20,303 nucleotides of DNA from a virus, in IMG/VR virus record IMGVR_UViG_3300018476_000047, positions 1 through 20,303 of that record; one strand, written 5' to 3'. Shown here one piece after another: positions 1 through 7,162 of the stretch (position 1 is its first letter; each line of letters begins with the position of its first letter). The translations under genes and the position numbers were made by a program. A model generated the notes under the pieces. It was given only the letters and a program-made list of their open reading frames with translations. It was not told the origin of the DNA and did not search any database.

Positions 1-115
1 CGGTTTTTCTAAGGGGGGTTTGGACCCAGGTAGGGGGGGAAGGTTTGAGGGGGGGGGGTTGGGCAAGGGGGGGGGGCGGGGGGGTGGACTGGACAGGGGG
101 GTGGCCGGTGGCGGC
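1..115. other. Poly-G-rich low-complexity end, probable artefact
   Basis: This stretch is dominated by runs of 6 to 10 G on the plus strand, broken by short mixed segments. It has no open reading frame of note and its composition is unlike anything else in the window. Such G runs at a sequence end are typical of no-signal base calls on two-colour sequencers or of a poorly resolved contig end. A true G-quadruplex-forming phage end is possible but less likely. I see no gene or regulatory site in it. Confidence 0.6.
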
Positions 116-300
116 CCGGCTTTGTTAGGTACCTTAAAAATATAGATTTCCCAAAAATCCCATGATACTTTCATGTAACCTTCAAAAATAAAAAATCACA
201 TTAAATGGTTACTCGACAACGTGACCGTCAGTACAACTGGACTCATCAACTACATCCAGTCATATCTATCCAATCACCCACTATAAAATGGAGGGACGCC
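116..300 (+). promoter_or_regulatory. A+T-rich leader before the helix-turn-helix gene
   Basis: This non-coding leader is markedly A+T-rich from about 121 to 205. It contains the palindrome AGGTACCT (127-134) and an inverted repeat CATGA-TACTT-TCATG (161-175), which could be an operator for a small DNA-binding protein such as the one encoded next. A TATAAA box at 282-287 lies directly against the ribosome binding site GGAGGG (290-295), too close to serve as a normal -10 for that gene. I cannot identify a full promoter with a matched -35. The regulatory role is inferred from composition and position only. Confidence 0.3.
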
Positions 301-639
301 ATGACTGACACCACCGTACAACCGAACGTCGCACCCGGCCCGAACACAGCGATGATCTGTGCCAGCATCTGCTCATCGCTTGGTTTGATGTCGTCGGAAG
401 AAGTATCTGGCGTGTTGCAGGTGTCGCCACAGACACTGGCGACATGGCGCTGCAAACGGCGCGGCCCGCCGAGCATCAAGCTGGGCAAAAAAGTCTTCTA
501 TCTGATAACCGACTTCAGCGCGTGGATGCAGAACGAAGCGAAGAAGCAGCAGGAAGTAAAGTCACCTGCGCCCCGTGCCGCCCACACCACGTCCACATAT
601 AATTCGGAAAGCCTTAAGGAAGCGCGCGAGAACTTCTAG
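301..639 (+). CDS. Small helix-turn-helix DNA-binding protein (excisionase/MerR-like fold)
   Basis: This encodes 112 residues. Residues about 29-76 match the winged helix-turn-helix type of excisionases and AlpA/MerR-like regulators: an LMSSEEVSGVLQVS helix pair, TLATWR recognition helix, then RGPPSIKLGKKVFYLITDFSAWM, where the basic wing is followed by the closing helix. The C-terminal tail is polar and probably disordered. I chose ATG 301 because GGAGGG ends five bases upstream; the in-frame ATG at 205 has no ribosome binding site. The gene converges with the terminase large subunit gene and the two stop codons overlap in CTAG (636-639). It could be an excisionase, a transcription regulator of the late genes, or a DNA-recognition helper in packaging. 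The fold is well supported; the role is not. Confidence 0.75.
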   Translation: MTDTTVQPNVAPGPNTAMICASICSSLGLMSSEEVSGVLQVSPQTLATWRCKRRGPPSIKLGKKVFYLITDFSAWMQNEAKKQQEVKSPAPRAAHTTSTYNSESLKEARENF

Positions 640-2081
640 GTCCACGCTCCTGCACGCATCTTCTGGCGGACTGCTCGCGGCCTGCGCGTCAGCTTGATGG
701 CGAACGTCGCAGCCATGCCACCGTGCGCCGCCAGACATAAGTACTGCAGCGCGTCCATCACATGCGAGAATTCATTCTTGTCAGGCAGTAACTTGCGATT
801 TCCGCTTCTTGTTCTGGCGTAACGGTAACCTCCTCCCAGTGCTCTAACCAAGACAGGGCAACGGTCTCTATCAATAATGAACGCCGGTCCTCCGTCTCGC
901 TGCCCGAGCAGGAACGCCTCCACGGCCCGTAAACGCGGATCGATATCGTTGGTTGGTGCCGGGAAGGCGTGCATACCAAGTCGCTTGAGTACATCAAATG
1001 TCGTTTCTTCGTAGATGCTGCTTTTGGAAATTCCACTTGGATCTCCAACCATGGCAACTGGTTTTCCAAGATACCTCTCCTGCATCAGTGCCGGACGTAG
1101 CGCCCGCTCGACATGCATCTCCAGACCGATGTCTTCTGCGATCACCTCCTGTAGCACGAGTAAACGCCCCTTGTGGTCGAGTTGCCCGATGATGGAGCAT
1201 GGATCACGTCCGAAGTCCTGACCAACAATAAGTGGCTGTGCGGATACGGGGAGTACGTCAGCTTGTACGTGAAAAGCCCGATTGAAGGACTCCCGAAACA
1301 CAGCTGTGCCTGATGGGTCGTTGCCGTATTTGGCGTGAACATACCGAAGTACCCAGTCGGTGCTGTGCCCCCGCGCGAGTCGCTCATAGTAACTTCTCCC
1401 CTGCGTGATGCGCCGTTCGTCATCTACCGCGAGCTTCATCGTCTCTGCAGTTTGAGTGAGCCAAGGTAAATTCTCTGCGTCTGGCTCCAGTCCGCCGGGC
1501 TGGATGAAGATCTGCCAATCGAGCGGGACATCCTCATGCATGAACTTGTGCCACTCAGTACCTTCACTCGGCATATTGGTGTCGGCGATCATCCCAAACC
1601 ACGTAGCGCCGCCCATCTGTGCAGAAGGATAGCGCCCGAGCCGACCGGCCAGACTGTCTACTAGATCCACATGCATCTCGATAGCTTCCGACATCCACAC
1701 ACCCGTCAGCTGCATCGATAGCAATCGCCGTTGATCCTCCGGGGAGTCCAAGGGAATAAGCACCCACTCGCTCTTCACATCTCCCATCGTGATGTAAATT
1801 GTGTTGTCGCTGACCTTGTAGCTCACCAGTCCTTCCAGCCATTGAAGTATGTCCTTCAGCACCGTGTCTTTGAGTTGCTTGAGTGTCTGCCGCACGATAG
1901 CAAAGCGCGTGTAGCGCACGCCGTCATGAGAAGCTGCTTGTTCGCAGCTGCGTCTGAGTAATTCAAAGATGCAAGCAGTGGTCTTTCCCGAGCCGACAGG
2001 TCCGGCAATAAGCCGTCCGAAGCTGGCTGATTGCATGAAACGACCACAGGTGAAAGGAGCTTCATAGTTGATTGCTTTCAC
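636..2081 (-). CDS. terL: Terminase large subunit (packaging ATPase and nuclease)
   Basis: This 481-residue protein is the motor that cuts concatemeric phage DNA and pumps it through the portal into the empty head. Residues 27-35 (GPVGSGKTT) form the Walker A loop with K33 and T34. Residues 128-133 (VWMSEA) fit the Walker B and catalytic Glu position, with E132. The C-terminal nuclease shows the three expected acidic sites: D289 in GQDFGRD, D347 in MVGDPSG and D443 in HVMDAL. The length is normal for the family. The ATG overlaps the stop of the small-subunit gene as ATGA (2078-2081), so the two are translationally coupled. It is encoded on the minus strand, opposite to the portal and all later virion genes, which is unusual. 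Family assignment is strong; the DNA end type it makes cannot be told from the sequence. Confidence 0.93.
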   Translation of the reverse strand: MKAINYEAPFTCGRFMQSASFGRLIAGPVGSGKTTACIFELLRRSCEQAASHDGVRYTRFAIVRQTLKQLKDTVLKDILQWLEGLVSYKVSDNTIYITMGDVKSEWVLIPLDSPEDQRRLLSMQLTGVWMSEAIEMHVDLVDSLAGRLGRYPSAQMGGATWFGMIADTNMPSEGTEWHKFMHEDVPLDWQIFIQPGGLEPDAENLPWLTQTAETMKLAVDDERRITQGRSYYERLARGHSTDWVLRYVHAKYGNDPSGTAVFRESFNRAFHVQADVLPVSAQPLIVGQDFGRDPCSIIGQLDHKGRLLVLQEVIAEDIGLEMHVERALRPALMQERYLGKPVAMVGDPSGISKSSIYEETTFDVLKRLGMHAFPAPTNDIDPRLRAVEAFLLGQRDGGPAFIIDRDRCPVLVRALGGGYRYARTRSGNRKLLPDKNEFSHVMDALQYLCLAAHGGMAATFAIKLTRRPRAVRQKMRAGAWT

Positions 2082-2584
2082 TTCTCTTCACTCCGCTGCG
2101 GCGCGTGTTCGATGGTCACCTGCGGAGTAACATCCTTGGAAAATTCCAGCGGTGGAGCTTGCGGTCCCATGGAAATATTAATCACGAAACGCTCGCCGCT
2201 TGTGCCGACGACATCGTTGCGCTCGCCCAAGCCAGCTATCTTTGCCAGCATCTTGCCCGCTTCGATCTTGGCGGGGAGTGCTTCCGTCACGTCGTGTATC
2301 CGGCCATTCAACTCGGGGAGCCACTCCTCCAGCATCGATGCCGACTTGAGCTTTACCCGCTCGTGGGTGTTGAGCGCGGTATTCCACGCCTCGGTCTCGG
2401 ACTCCAAGAGGGCACGGAATTTCGTGCTTCGCTGTAGTCCAGACCATGTTTCGTCGGATATGGCATACTGTTTGAGTATGATTTCCAGTGGCTGGATGTC
2501 CATCGCGATCTCTCGCGCCAGCTTCACCAGCATGATATCGGCGTTGGCGGGGTCAAGAAGAAGTTGCGTCATGGTGCGTTCCAC
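2078..2584 (-). CDS. terS: Probable terminase small subunit
   Basis: This encodes up to 168 residues, mostly helical in the first 130, ending in a beta-rich tail (ERFVINISMGPQ) and an acidic-basic C-terminus. The small subunit recognises the packaging site on phage DNA and loads the large subunit. The call rests mainly on position, directly upstream of and overlapping terL by four bases on the same strand, and on size. A segment such as IILKQYAISDETW followed by F and ALLESE resembles the helix-turn-helix and following helix of small terminases. The first possible start is GTG 2584; ATG 2572, four codons in, is an alternative, and neither has a strong ribosome binding site. It could instead be an uncharacterised protein that travels with this terminase type. 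Confidence 0.65.
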   Translation of the reverse strand: MERTMTQLLLDPANADIMLVKLAREIAMDIQPLEIILKQYAISDETWSGLQRSTKFRALLESETEAWNTALNTHERVKLKSASMLEEWLPELNGRIHDVTEALPAKIEAGKMLAKIAGLGERNDVVGTSGERFVINISMGPQAPPLEFSKDVTPQVTIEHAPQRSEEK

Positions 2585-2633
2585 GGTCTAGATATAACTG
2601 TAATCGTCCCCGTCCCTGCGATAAGAGTTTAGC
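2585..2633. promoter_or_regulatory. Divergent intergenic gap between terminase and virion genes
   Basis: This 49-bp gap separates the leftward terminase pair from the rightward portal operon, so leftward and rightward transcription must start in or near it unless transcripts read through. The middle (2591-2604) is A+T-rich with TATAAC readable on the plus strand and TTATAT on the minus strand. No well-spaced -35 partner is visible on either strand; the TTGCGT at 2564-2569 is 23 bases from TATAAC, too far for a normal sigma-70 spacer. A phage-specific or activated promoter is possible. The regulatory role is inferred from gene orientation. Confidence 0.35.
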
Positions 2634-4697
2634 ATGGCAGTTGGAGCTATTGGACCTTTTCAGGGGCGAGGCGTGATGCGGGTCGTTCCGCCCGCGCAGC
2701 ACAACGCCGCCATTAAACTCGCCGACGAGGAAAAAGCCAGAGCCGCCAAACCAATCGATCAGGAAGTTGCAACGGGACTCGCTGGTTATATCCGTTCCGA
2801 GTTCGAAGCATTCAAGCAGCATCGCAATTCAGGTGGCTCCGGCTGGAGCGAACGGCTGCTGCATTGTCTGAGGGTGTTCAAGGGCGAGTATGACGCCAGC
2901 AAGCTCGCGGAGATCAAGCAGTTCGGCGGCAGTGAGGTCTTTGCCCGCATCATCTCCATGAAGTGCCGTGGCGCTTCTTCGCTCTTGCGCGATGTCTATC
3001 TCGGCAACGAGCGTCCGTGGGGGCTGGAGCCGCCCGCCGATCCCGATGTGCCGCCCGAAGTCATCCAGAGTATTACCCAGCTGGTAACTATCGAGGCGCA
3101 AACGCAAGCCCAAGCCGGTGCGCCCGTCGACGCCACGTCGATCAGGGATCGCACCTTCGGATTGATGGAAGCCGCGCGCCAAGCCGCCAAGAAAAAAGCG
3201 GCGAAACAGGCGCAGGTTGCCGAAGAGAAGATGGATGAAATTCTGAGCGAGGGGAAGTTCTACGAGGCGATGGCGGCGTTCATGGTCGACATCCCGATGT
3301 TCCCCTTCGCATGCATCAAGGGGCCAATCGTCAAGATCGTGCCCACTGTCGAATGGAGGGACGGCTCCGCGCTGGTCTCGCAGAAGCCGCGTCTTTTTTG
3401 GGAGCGCAAGTCCCCCTTCGACATCTGGTGGACGCCGGGTTGTGCCGACATTGAAGATGCTGCCGTCATTGAACGCTCGCGCGTCTCCCGCGCTGATCTC
3501 AACGACTTGCTGGACTTGCCGGGTTACGATGTGAAGGCGATACGCGAAGTACTTGACGACTACGGACGTGGTGGACTGAACGAGGACTGGGACACTACCG
3601 ACGCCGAGCGCGCGGTGCAGGAGTCGCGCGAAAATCCCAACATGAACCGTTCGGGGTTGATCTCATGCATAGAGTATCACGGGAACGTGCAAGGGCGGAT
3701 GTTGCACGAATATGGGATGAGCAAGAAGCAAGTTCCCGACGAATTGCGGGACTACTTTATTCAGGCGTGGGTAATTGGGCGGCATGTTATCAAAGTACAG
3801 TTATCGCCCAGCCCTCGAAAGCGCCACCCCTACTTCATCACGTCGTTCGAGAAGGTGCCGGGTACTCCAGTTGGAAATGGGTTGCCAGATATCCTCTCCG
3901 ATATAGGTGAAGTAGCTAATGCCACGTTACGCGCGCTGGTTAACAACCTCTCGATCTCTTCCGGTCCTCAAGTGGTCGTTAATACAGATCGTCTTTCCCC
4001 GGACGAGGATGGCGAGGATCTCTACCCGTGGAAACGCTGGCGCGTCACTTCCGATCCGATGGGCAGTAACTCGTCCCAGAAACCCATCGACTTCTTCCAG
4101 CCCAACTCCAACGCAGGTGAGTTGCTTCAAACATACCAGAAGTTCTCCGATCTTGCGGATGAACTGTCGGCGATACCGAAATACCTGTCTGGAGGCACGG
4201 CGGGCGGCGCGGGCCGGACAGCCAGTGGTCTTGCGATGCTCATGGGCAATGCTTCGAAGATCCTTCAAACGGTTGCCGCCAACATCGACCGTGATGTTTT
4301 ACAGGGGCTCCTGTCTAATCTGTTTGACATGATCATGCTGACGGACCAGTCGGGCATGCTGACCGGGCAGGAAGCGATCCGCGTCAAGGGTGTAACTGTT
4401 GCCATCCAGCGCGAGACTGAACGTTCCCGCCAGATCGAATTCCTGCAGGCCACCGCCAACCCCATCGACATGGAGATCATGGGCGCAGAGGGCCGCGCAG
4501 TTGTCCTCCGCAAAGTGTCGGACAACATAGGTGTCGACGGCGAGAAGGTCGTGCCGTCGGAAGACGATCTCAAGAAGAAGCAGCAGGAAGCCGCCCTGCA
4601 GGCGCAAGCGGCGCAAGCGCAAGGCAACCAGCAAGGCCCGGCCATGAACAACGATCAGGGGCCACGCACCAACACGGTCCAAGGCGGGCCGGGATAA
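2634..4697 (+). CDS. Portal protein (head-tail connector)
   Basis: This 687-residue protein should form the dodecameric ring at one capsid vertex through which DNA enters and leaves. Visible traits are the length, the N-terminal helical region with many aromatic and charged residues, the central FWERKSPFDIWWTPGC wing segment, the segment KYLSGGTAGGAGRTASGLAMLMGNA near residues 515-545, and a Gln/Ala-rich disordered C-terminus. The Gly-rich run followed by RTA-SG-LM and a helix is typical of portal proteins in short-tailed phages of this size class. ATG 2634 has only a weak upstream GATAAGAG; ATG 2673 is a possible later start with a better purine-rich leader. It opens the rightward operon, just across the divergent gap from the terminase genes, in the usual partner position. 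Confidence 0.88.
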   Translation: MAVGAIGPFQGRGVMRVVPPAQHNAAIKLADEEKARAAKPIDQEVATGLAGYIRSEFEAFKQHRNSGGSGWSERLLHCLRVFKGEYDASKLAEIKQFGGSEVFARIISMKCRGASSLLRDVYLGNERPWGLEPPADPDVPPEVIQSITQLVTIEAQTQAQAGAPVDATSIRDRTFGLMEAARQAAKKKAAKQAQVAEEKMDEILSEGKFYEAMAAFMVDIPMFPFACIKGPIVKIVPTVEWRDGSALVSQKPRLFWERKSPFDIWWTPGCADIEDAAVIERSRVSRADLNDLLDLPGYDVKAIREVLDDYGRGGLNEDWDTTDAERAVQESRENPNMNRSGLISCIEYHGNVQGRMLHEYGMSKKQVPDELRDYFIQAWVIGRHVIKVQLSPSPRKRHPYFITSFEKVPGTPVGNGLPDILSDIGEVANATLRALVNNLSISSGPQVVVNTDRLSPDEDGEDLYPWKRWRVTSDPMGSNSSQKPIDFFQPNSNAGELLQTYQKFSDLADELSAIPKYLSGGTAGGAGRTASGLAMLMGNASKILQTVAANIDRDVLQGLLSNLFDMIMLTDQSGMLTGQEAIRVKGVTVAIQRETERSRQIEFLQATANPIDMEIMGAEGRAVVLRKVSDNIGVDGEKVVPSEDDLKKKQQEAALQAQAAQAQGNQQGPAMNNDQGPRTNTVQGGPG

Positions 4698-4714
4698 CCC
4701 AACAGGAGAGTAAG

Positions 4715-4927
4715 ATGGCTAAAGGCAAGGTTATGAAGAGCAGCAGCACCCCGTTCGTGAAGGGTGGCACCACCAAGATGTTCGGCAAGCAGCACGTCGG
4801 CACCCAGACTCCCGGCCAGACTTCCACCAAGTCGAAGGCGGGCGGCAAATGGGCCAAGGGCGGCGGTGGCCACATGTTCGGCAAGCAGAGTGCCGGGCCG
4901 CGCCGTCCGGGCGTCACGGGCAAATAA
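4715..4927 (+). CDS. Small basic Gly/Lys-rich protein with duplicated MFGKQ motif
   Basis: This encodes 70 residues, strongly basic and rich in Gly, Lys, Ser and Thr, without hydrophobic core or membrane segment. The pattern MFGKQ-x-G-x-x-x-PG occurs twice (residues about 22-34 and 54-66), so the protein looks like an internal duplication joined by a Lys/Gly linker. A ribosome binding site AGGAG lies at the right distance before ATG 4715. Small proteins with a single or double MFGKQ-AGP-PG signature are, to my memory, frequent between portal and capsid genes of related phages, but I know of no function. Its charge would suit a DNA- or nucleic-acid-binding head protein or a packaged peptide; that is only inference. 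Confidence 0.75.
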   Translation: MAKGKVMKSSSTPFVKGGTTKMFGKQHVGTQTPGQTSTKSKAGGKWAKGGGGHMFGKQSAGPRRPGVTGK

Positions 4928-4928
4928 C

Positions 4929-5150
4929 ATGGTCGACTCGACCAGCGACGAGCGCATCGTCAACAATGTCGTCCGTCATGAGTACCGTGTCCTGACGGAC
5001 TTGGAGAAAGCGCGGATGAAGGAGATCAAGGACATGGGCCTTGAGTTCATCCGCTACTGCGACACGGCTGGACAATCCCGCGAGTTATCGCTCGCGGTCA
5101 CCAAGATGGAAGAAGCTGTCATGTGGGCAGTCAAGCACATCACGAGGTAA
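4929..5150 (+). CDS. Acb2/Tad1-like hairpin protein, candidate anti-CBASS/anti-Thoeris sponge
   Basis: This encodes 73 residues predicted as two helices. The first carries YRVLTDLEKARMKEIKDMG (Y19 to G37) and the second SRELSLAVTKMEEAVMWAVK (S50 to K69). The pattern Y-R-x-L, E, M, K, G followed by a helix ending in T-x-x-E-x-x-x-M-W-A-V matches the phage Acb2/Tad1 hairpin family as I remember it. Acb2 binds cyclic di- and trinucleotides and so starves CBASS effectors. The tyrosine and lysine I recall as ligand-binding in Acb2 (Y11 and K26) are 15 residues apart, and here Y19 and K34 have the same spacing. ATG 4929 starts one base after the stop of the upstream gene; longer in-frame readings overlap that gene and are unlikely. 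It lies inside the head operon. Family membership is fairly well supported; activity is untested. Confidence 0.68.
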   Translation: MVDSTSDERIVNNVVRHEYRVLTDLEKARMKEIKDMGLEFIRYCDTAGQSRELSLAVTKMEEAVMWAVKHITR

Positions 5151-5154
5151 CAAC

Positions 5155-5634
5155 ATGGCCGCAGTCACTTTCTATCGAAGCGTCGACGACAACGACTACG
5201 AGAAAACCATTCCGCTGGCGCAGACCGGGTCCGGCATCGCGCCGATCCAGCGGCGGGTGGATGACTACGACATCGAGAAGTTCATCAAGGCGCTGGAGGT
5301 GGCGGCGGGCATCCCCGTTCACACCGCCATCGACCGCAAGGACTTCACCCGGACGCTGCAGGCGGTGCAGATCAAGCTCAACCTGCGGACGGTTACCATC
5401 ACCATTGCGTCGCCAGCTGTTGTCACGCTGGCCGCCCATGGCTGGCTGGCCGGTCAGGCGATCCGGTTTCAGTCGACTGGTGCCCTGCCGACCGGCATTA
5501 CCGTGGGACCGACATACTATGTCAGTGCAACTGGTCTTGCGGCGGGTACGTTCCAAGTGTCGCTGACGCCGGGCGGGCCGTCGGTCAATACCACCGGCAC
5601 GCAGTCCGGCGTGCATAGCGCGTTCCCGGCCTGA
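5155..5634 (+). CDS. Virion-associated protein with C-terminal beta domain
   Basis: This encodes 159 residues starting at ATG 5155, four bases after the upstream stop. The first about 80 residues are mixed and charged. From about residue 80 the segment ASPAVVTLAAHGWLAGQAI, then TGALPTGITVGPTYYV and TFQVSLTPGG with TGTQSGVHS at the end, fits a small beta-sandwich module often found in phage structural proteins. The N-terminal part is not recognised. Upstream in-frame readings to 5041 would overlap the Acb2-like gene and lack a better start. The stop overlaps the next start as TGATG. Position before the scaffold and capsid genes suggests a minor head or head-decoration role, which is inference. 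Confidence 0.7.
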   Translation: MAAVTFYRSVDDNDYEKTIPLAQTGSGIAPIQRRVDDYDIEKFIKALEVAAGIPVHTAIDRKDFTRTLQAVQIKLNLRTVTITIASPAVVTLAAHGWLAGQAIRFQSTGALPTGITVGPTYYVSATGLAAGTFQVSLTPGGPSVNTTGTQSGVHSAFPA

Positions 5635-5819
5635 TGAAAGGCTTCATCAAACACAAGAATAAAGGGGCGCAGGTAATGCTCCCCAACCGTGAGGCCGTGA
5701 ACCAACTCGCACGCGAGGCGGAACAGCGGTCGATCAACAACTACGCGAAGGTGACGCCGTCAGGCAGTGGTGCGCTTGATGCGCCCGACATTACGGACAT
5801 GGTACAGGTGAAGTATTGA
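5634..5819 (+). CDS. Small conserved-looking phage protein, function unknown
   Basis: This encodes 61 residues: a basic start (MKGFIKHKNKGAQV), a short helix with NREAVNQLAREAEQRS, and a C-terminal tail with DAPDITDMVQVKY. The ATG overlaps the stop of the gene before (TGATG), consistent with translational coupling. An internal ATG at 5676 with a purine-rich leader is an alternative start. I recognise no family. It sits in a run of very small genes between portal and scaffold, a usual place for minor head proteins. Confidence 0.6.
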   Translation: MKGFIKHKNKGAQVMLPNREAVNQLAREAEQRSINNYAKVTPSGSGALDAPDITDMVQVKY

Positions 5820-6070
5820 ACGACAAGAATATGGTGCTGACCGCTGCGCATCTTGCATCGTCCGCACCCCAGCAGTGGGACGAGTTCATAGCGGCGCTGG
5901 CCGAATATGTTGACCACAGATGCGTCGAGTGCATTCAGTCCCCGCCTGAAATGCTTCAGGTCGCTCAAGGTCGTGCCCAGAGTCTGGTGGGACTAGGGCG
6001 ACTCTTGGAGGACTGCCGCAAGACCGCCGAGAGCATTCACAAGGCTGCTGAAAACAAGCAGCCGAGATAA
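5816..6070 (+). CDS. Small helical phage protein, function unknown
   Basis: This encodes 84 residues, almost all helical, with WDEFIAALAEYVDHRCVECI, then SPPEMLQVAQGRAQ and a final helix LGRLLEDCRKTAESIHK. The start is TTG 5816, overlapping the stop of the previous gene and preceded by AGGTG at a good distance; ATG 5831 is the fallback but is badly spaced from that site. The motif PPEM-x-x-x-AQGRAQ is, from memory, shared by small proteins next to scaffold genes in similar phages, without known function. A small head-assembly or adaptor role is likely by position only. Confidence 0.65.
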   Translation: MNDKNMVLTAAHLASSAPQQWDEFIAALAEYVDHRCVECIQSPPEMLQVAQGRAQSLVGLGRLLEDCRKTAESIHKAAENKQPR

Positions 6071-6085
6071 TCATGGAGTAAGACG

Positions 6086-7135
6086 ATGGCACCGAAACCG
6101 CGACTGGTCGACGACCCCAACACCTTCATTCCCCCGGCGGTGCGCAAGCAGGCCGAGCAGGCGGATGCCGCGTTCCGCGCCCAGCAGGGCCAGCCGCCCG
6201 CCGAGGCACCGCCCCCGCAGCCTCCGGAGCAGGAAGCGGCTCCCCCGCAGTTGGCACCGCCCCCGGAGCCGGTGCAGCTGCCGCTGTTCGCGCAGGGCGG
6301 CCCCGCTCCGCAGGCTCCTCCCCCGCAGGCCCCCCAGATTTCGGAAGAGAGTTGGGAGACGCGCTACAAGGCGATGGAGGGCAGATACAAGCGCGCCGAG
6401 GGCGATATCCGTTCGATGAGCGAACAGATCTCGTCAATGCAAAACCTGATGGCAACAATGCAACGCCCGGCGGAAACGCCATCAGAACTGCGTCCGCAGA
6501 GTTTGCTGACGGCGGAAGAGCGCACCGAATATGGCGACGAGTTCTTGGGTGTGGTCGCGCGCCGCGCCAAGGAAGAACTCTCCCCGGAGGTGGCTGCGCT
6601 GCGGGCCAAGCTCACCAATCTGGAGAAGCAGCTGGCTACGACCGCCGAGCAGAACACGACGCGGGCGCGCTTCGAACTGGAAGCGACGCTGGATACGCGC
6701 GTCCCGCACTGGCGCGATATCAATGTGTTACCCGAGTTTCATTCGTGGCTGGCATTGCCGGATATGTATTCCGGTGCTATTAGACATGACTTGTTGAGGC
6801 AGGCGTACGCGCAGAACAACTCTCCGCGTGTGATCAGCTTCTTCAAAGGCTTCCTTGATCAAGAGGCTGCCAGCGTCCCGCAAGGGTTCGGGTTACACAG
6901 CGCCGATGGACTGCAGACCAACGGCAAAGTCTCTCTCGAACAGTTTGCTGCACCGGGCAGAGCCAAGACTTCAGCGGCGTCTACCGCCCCTGCTGAGAAG
7001 CCCATTATCACGCGCGCCCAGATCTCGCAGTTCTATGCCCAGTCGGCATCCGGTCATTACCGGGGCCGCGAGGCAGAGAAAGCCCAACTCGAAGCAATGA
7101 TCTTCGACGCGGAGCGGGAGGGGCGTATCCGGTAA
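6086..7135 (+). CDS. Scaffolding protein
   Basis: This 349-residue protein most likely forms the inner scaffold on which the capsid shell is built. Residues 36-85 are a Pro/Gln/Ala-rich disordered arm; residues about 88-130 and 165-200 are charged coiled-coil-type helices (for example ALRAKLTNLEKQLATTAEQN). The end is a helical, charged module with ITRAQISQFY and EAEKAQLEAMIFDAEREGRIR, a C-terminus common in scaffolds that bind coat protein. GGAG lies before ATG 6086, and the gene directly precedes the major capsid gene, the usual place. No protease motif is visible, so self-cleavage is not suggested. The arm contains QLPLF (residues 64-68), discussed as a finding. A tail or internal protein is a weaker alternative. 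Confidence 0.82.
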   Translation: MAPKPRLVDDPNTFIPPAVRKQAEQADAAFRAQQGQPPAEAPPPQPPEQEAAPPQLAPPPEPVQLPLFAQGGPAPQAPPPQAPQISEESWETRYKAMEGRYKRAEGDIRSMSEQISSMQNLMATMQRPAETPSELRPQSLLTAEERTEYGDEFLGVVARRAKEELSPEVAALRAKLTNLEKQLATTAEQNTTRARFELEATLDTRVPHWRDINVLPEFHSWLALPDMYSGAIRHDLLRQAYAQNNSPRVISFFKGFLDQEAASVPQGFGLHSADGLQTNGKVSLEQFAAPGRAKTSAASTAPAEKPIITRAQISQFYAQSASGHYRGREAEKAQLEAMIFDAEREGRIR

Positions 7136-7162
7136 CCCTTCTCAATTCAGGAGTCACACACC

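Noticed and set aside
282-287. TATAAA as -10 box for the helix-turn-helix gene
   Set aside because: It lies next to the ribosome binding site, so transcription would start within that site, and no -35 partner is at normal spacing.
205-300. ATG 205 as start of the helix-turn-helix gene
   Set aside because: It lacks a ribosome binding site and adds 32 residues without family support, while ATG 301 has GGAGGG at the right distance.
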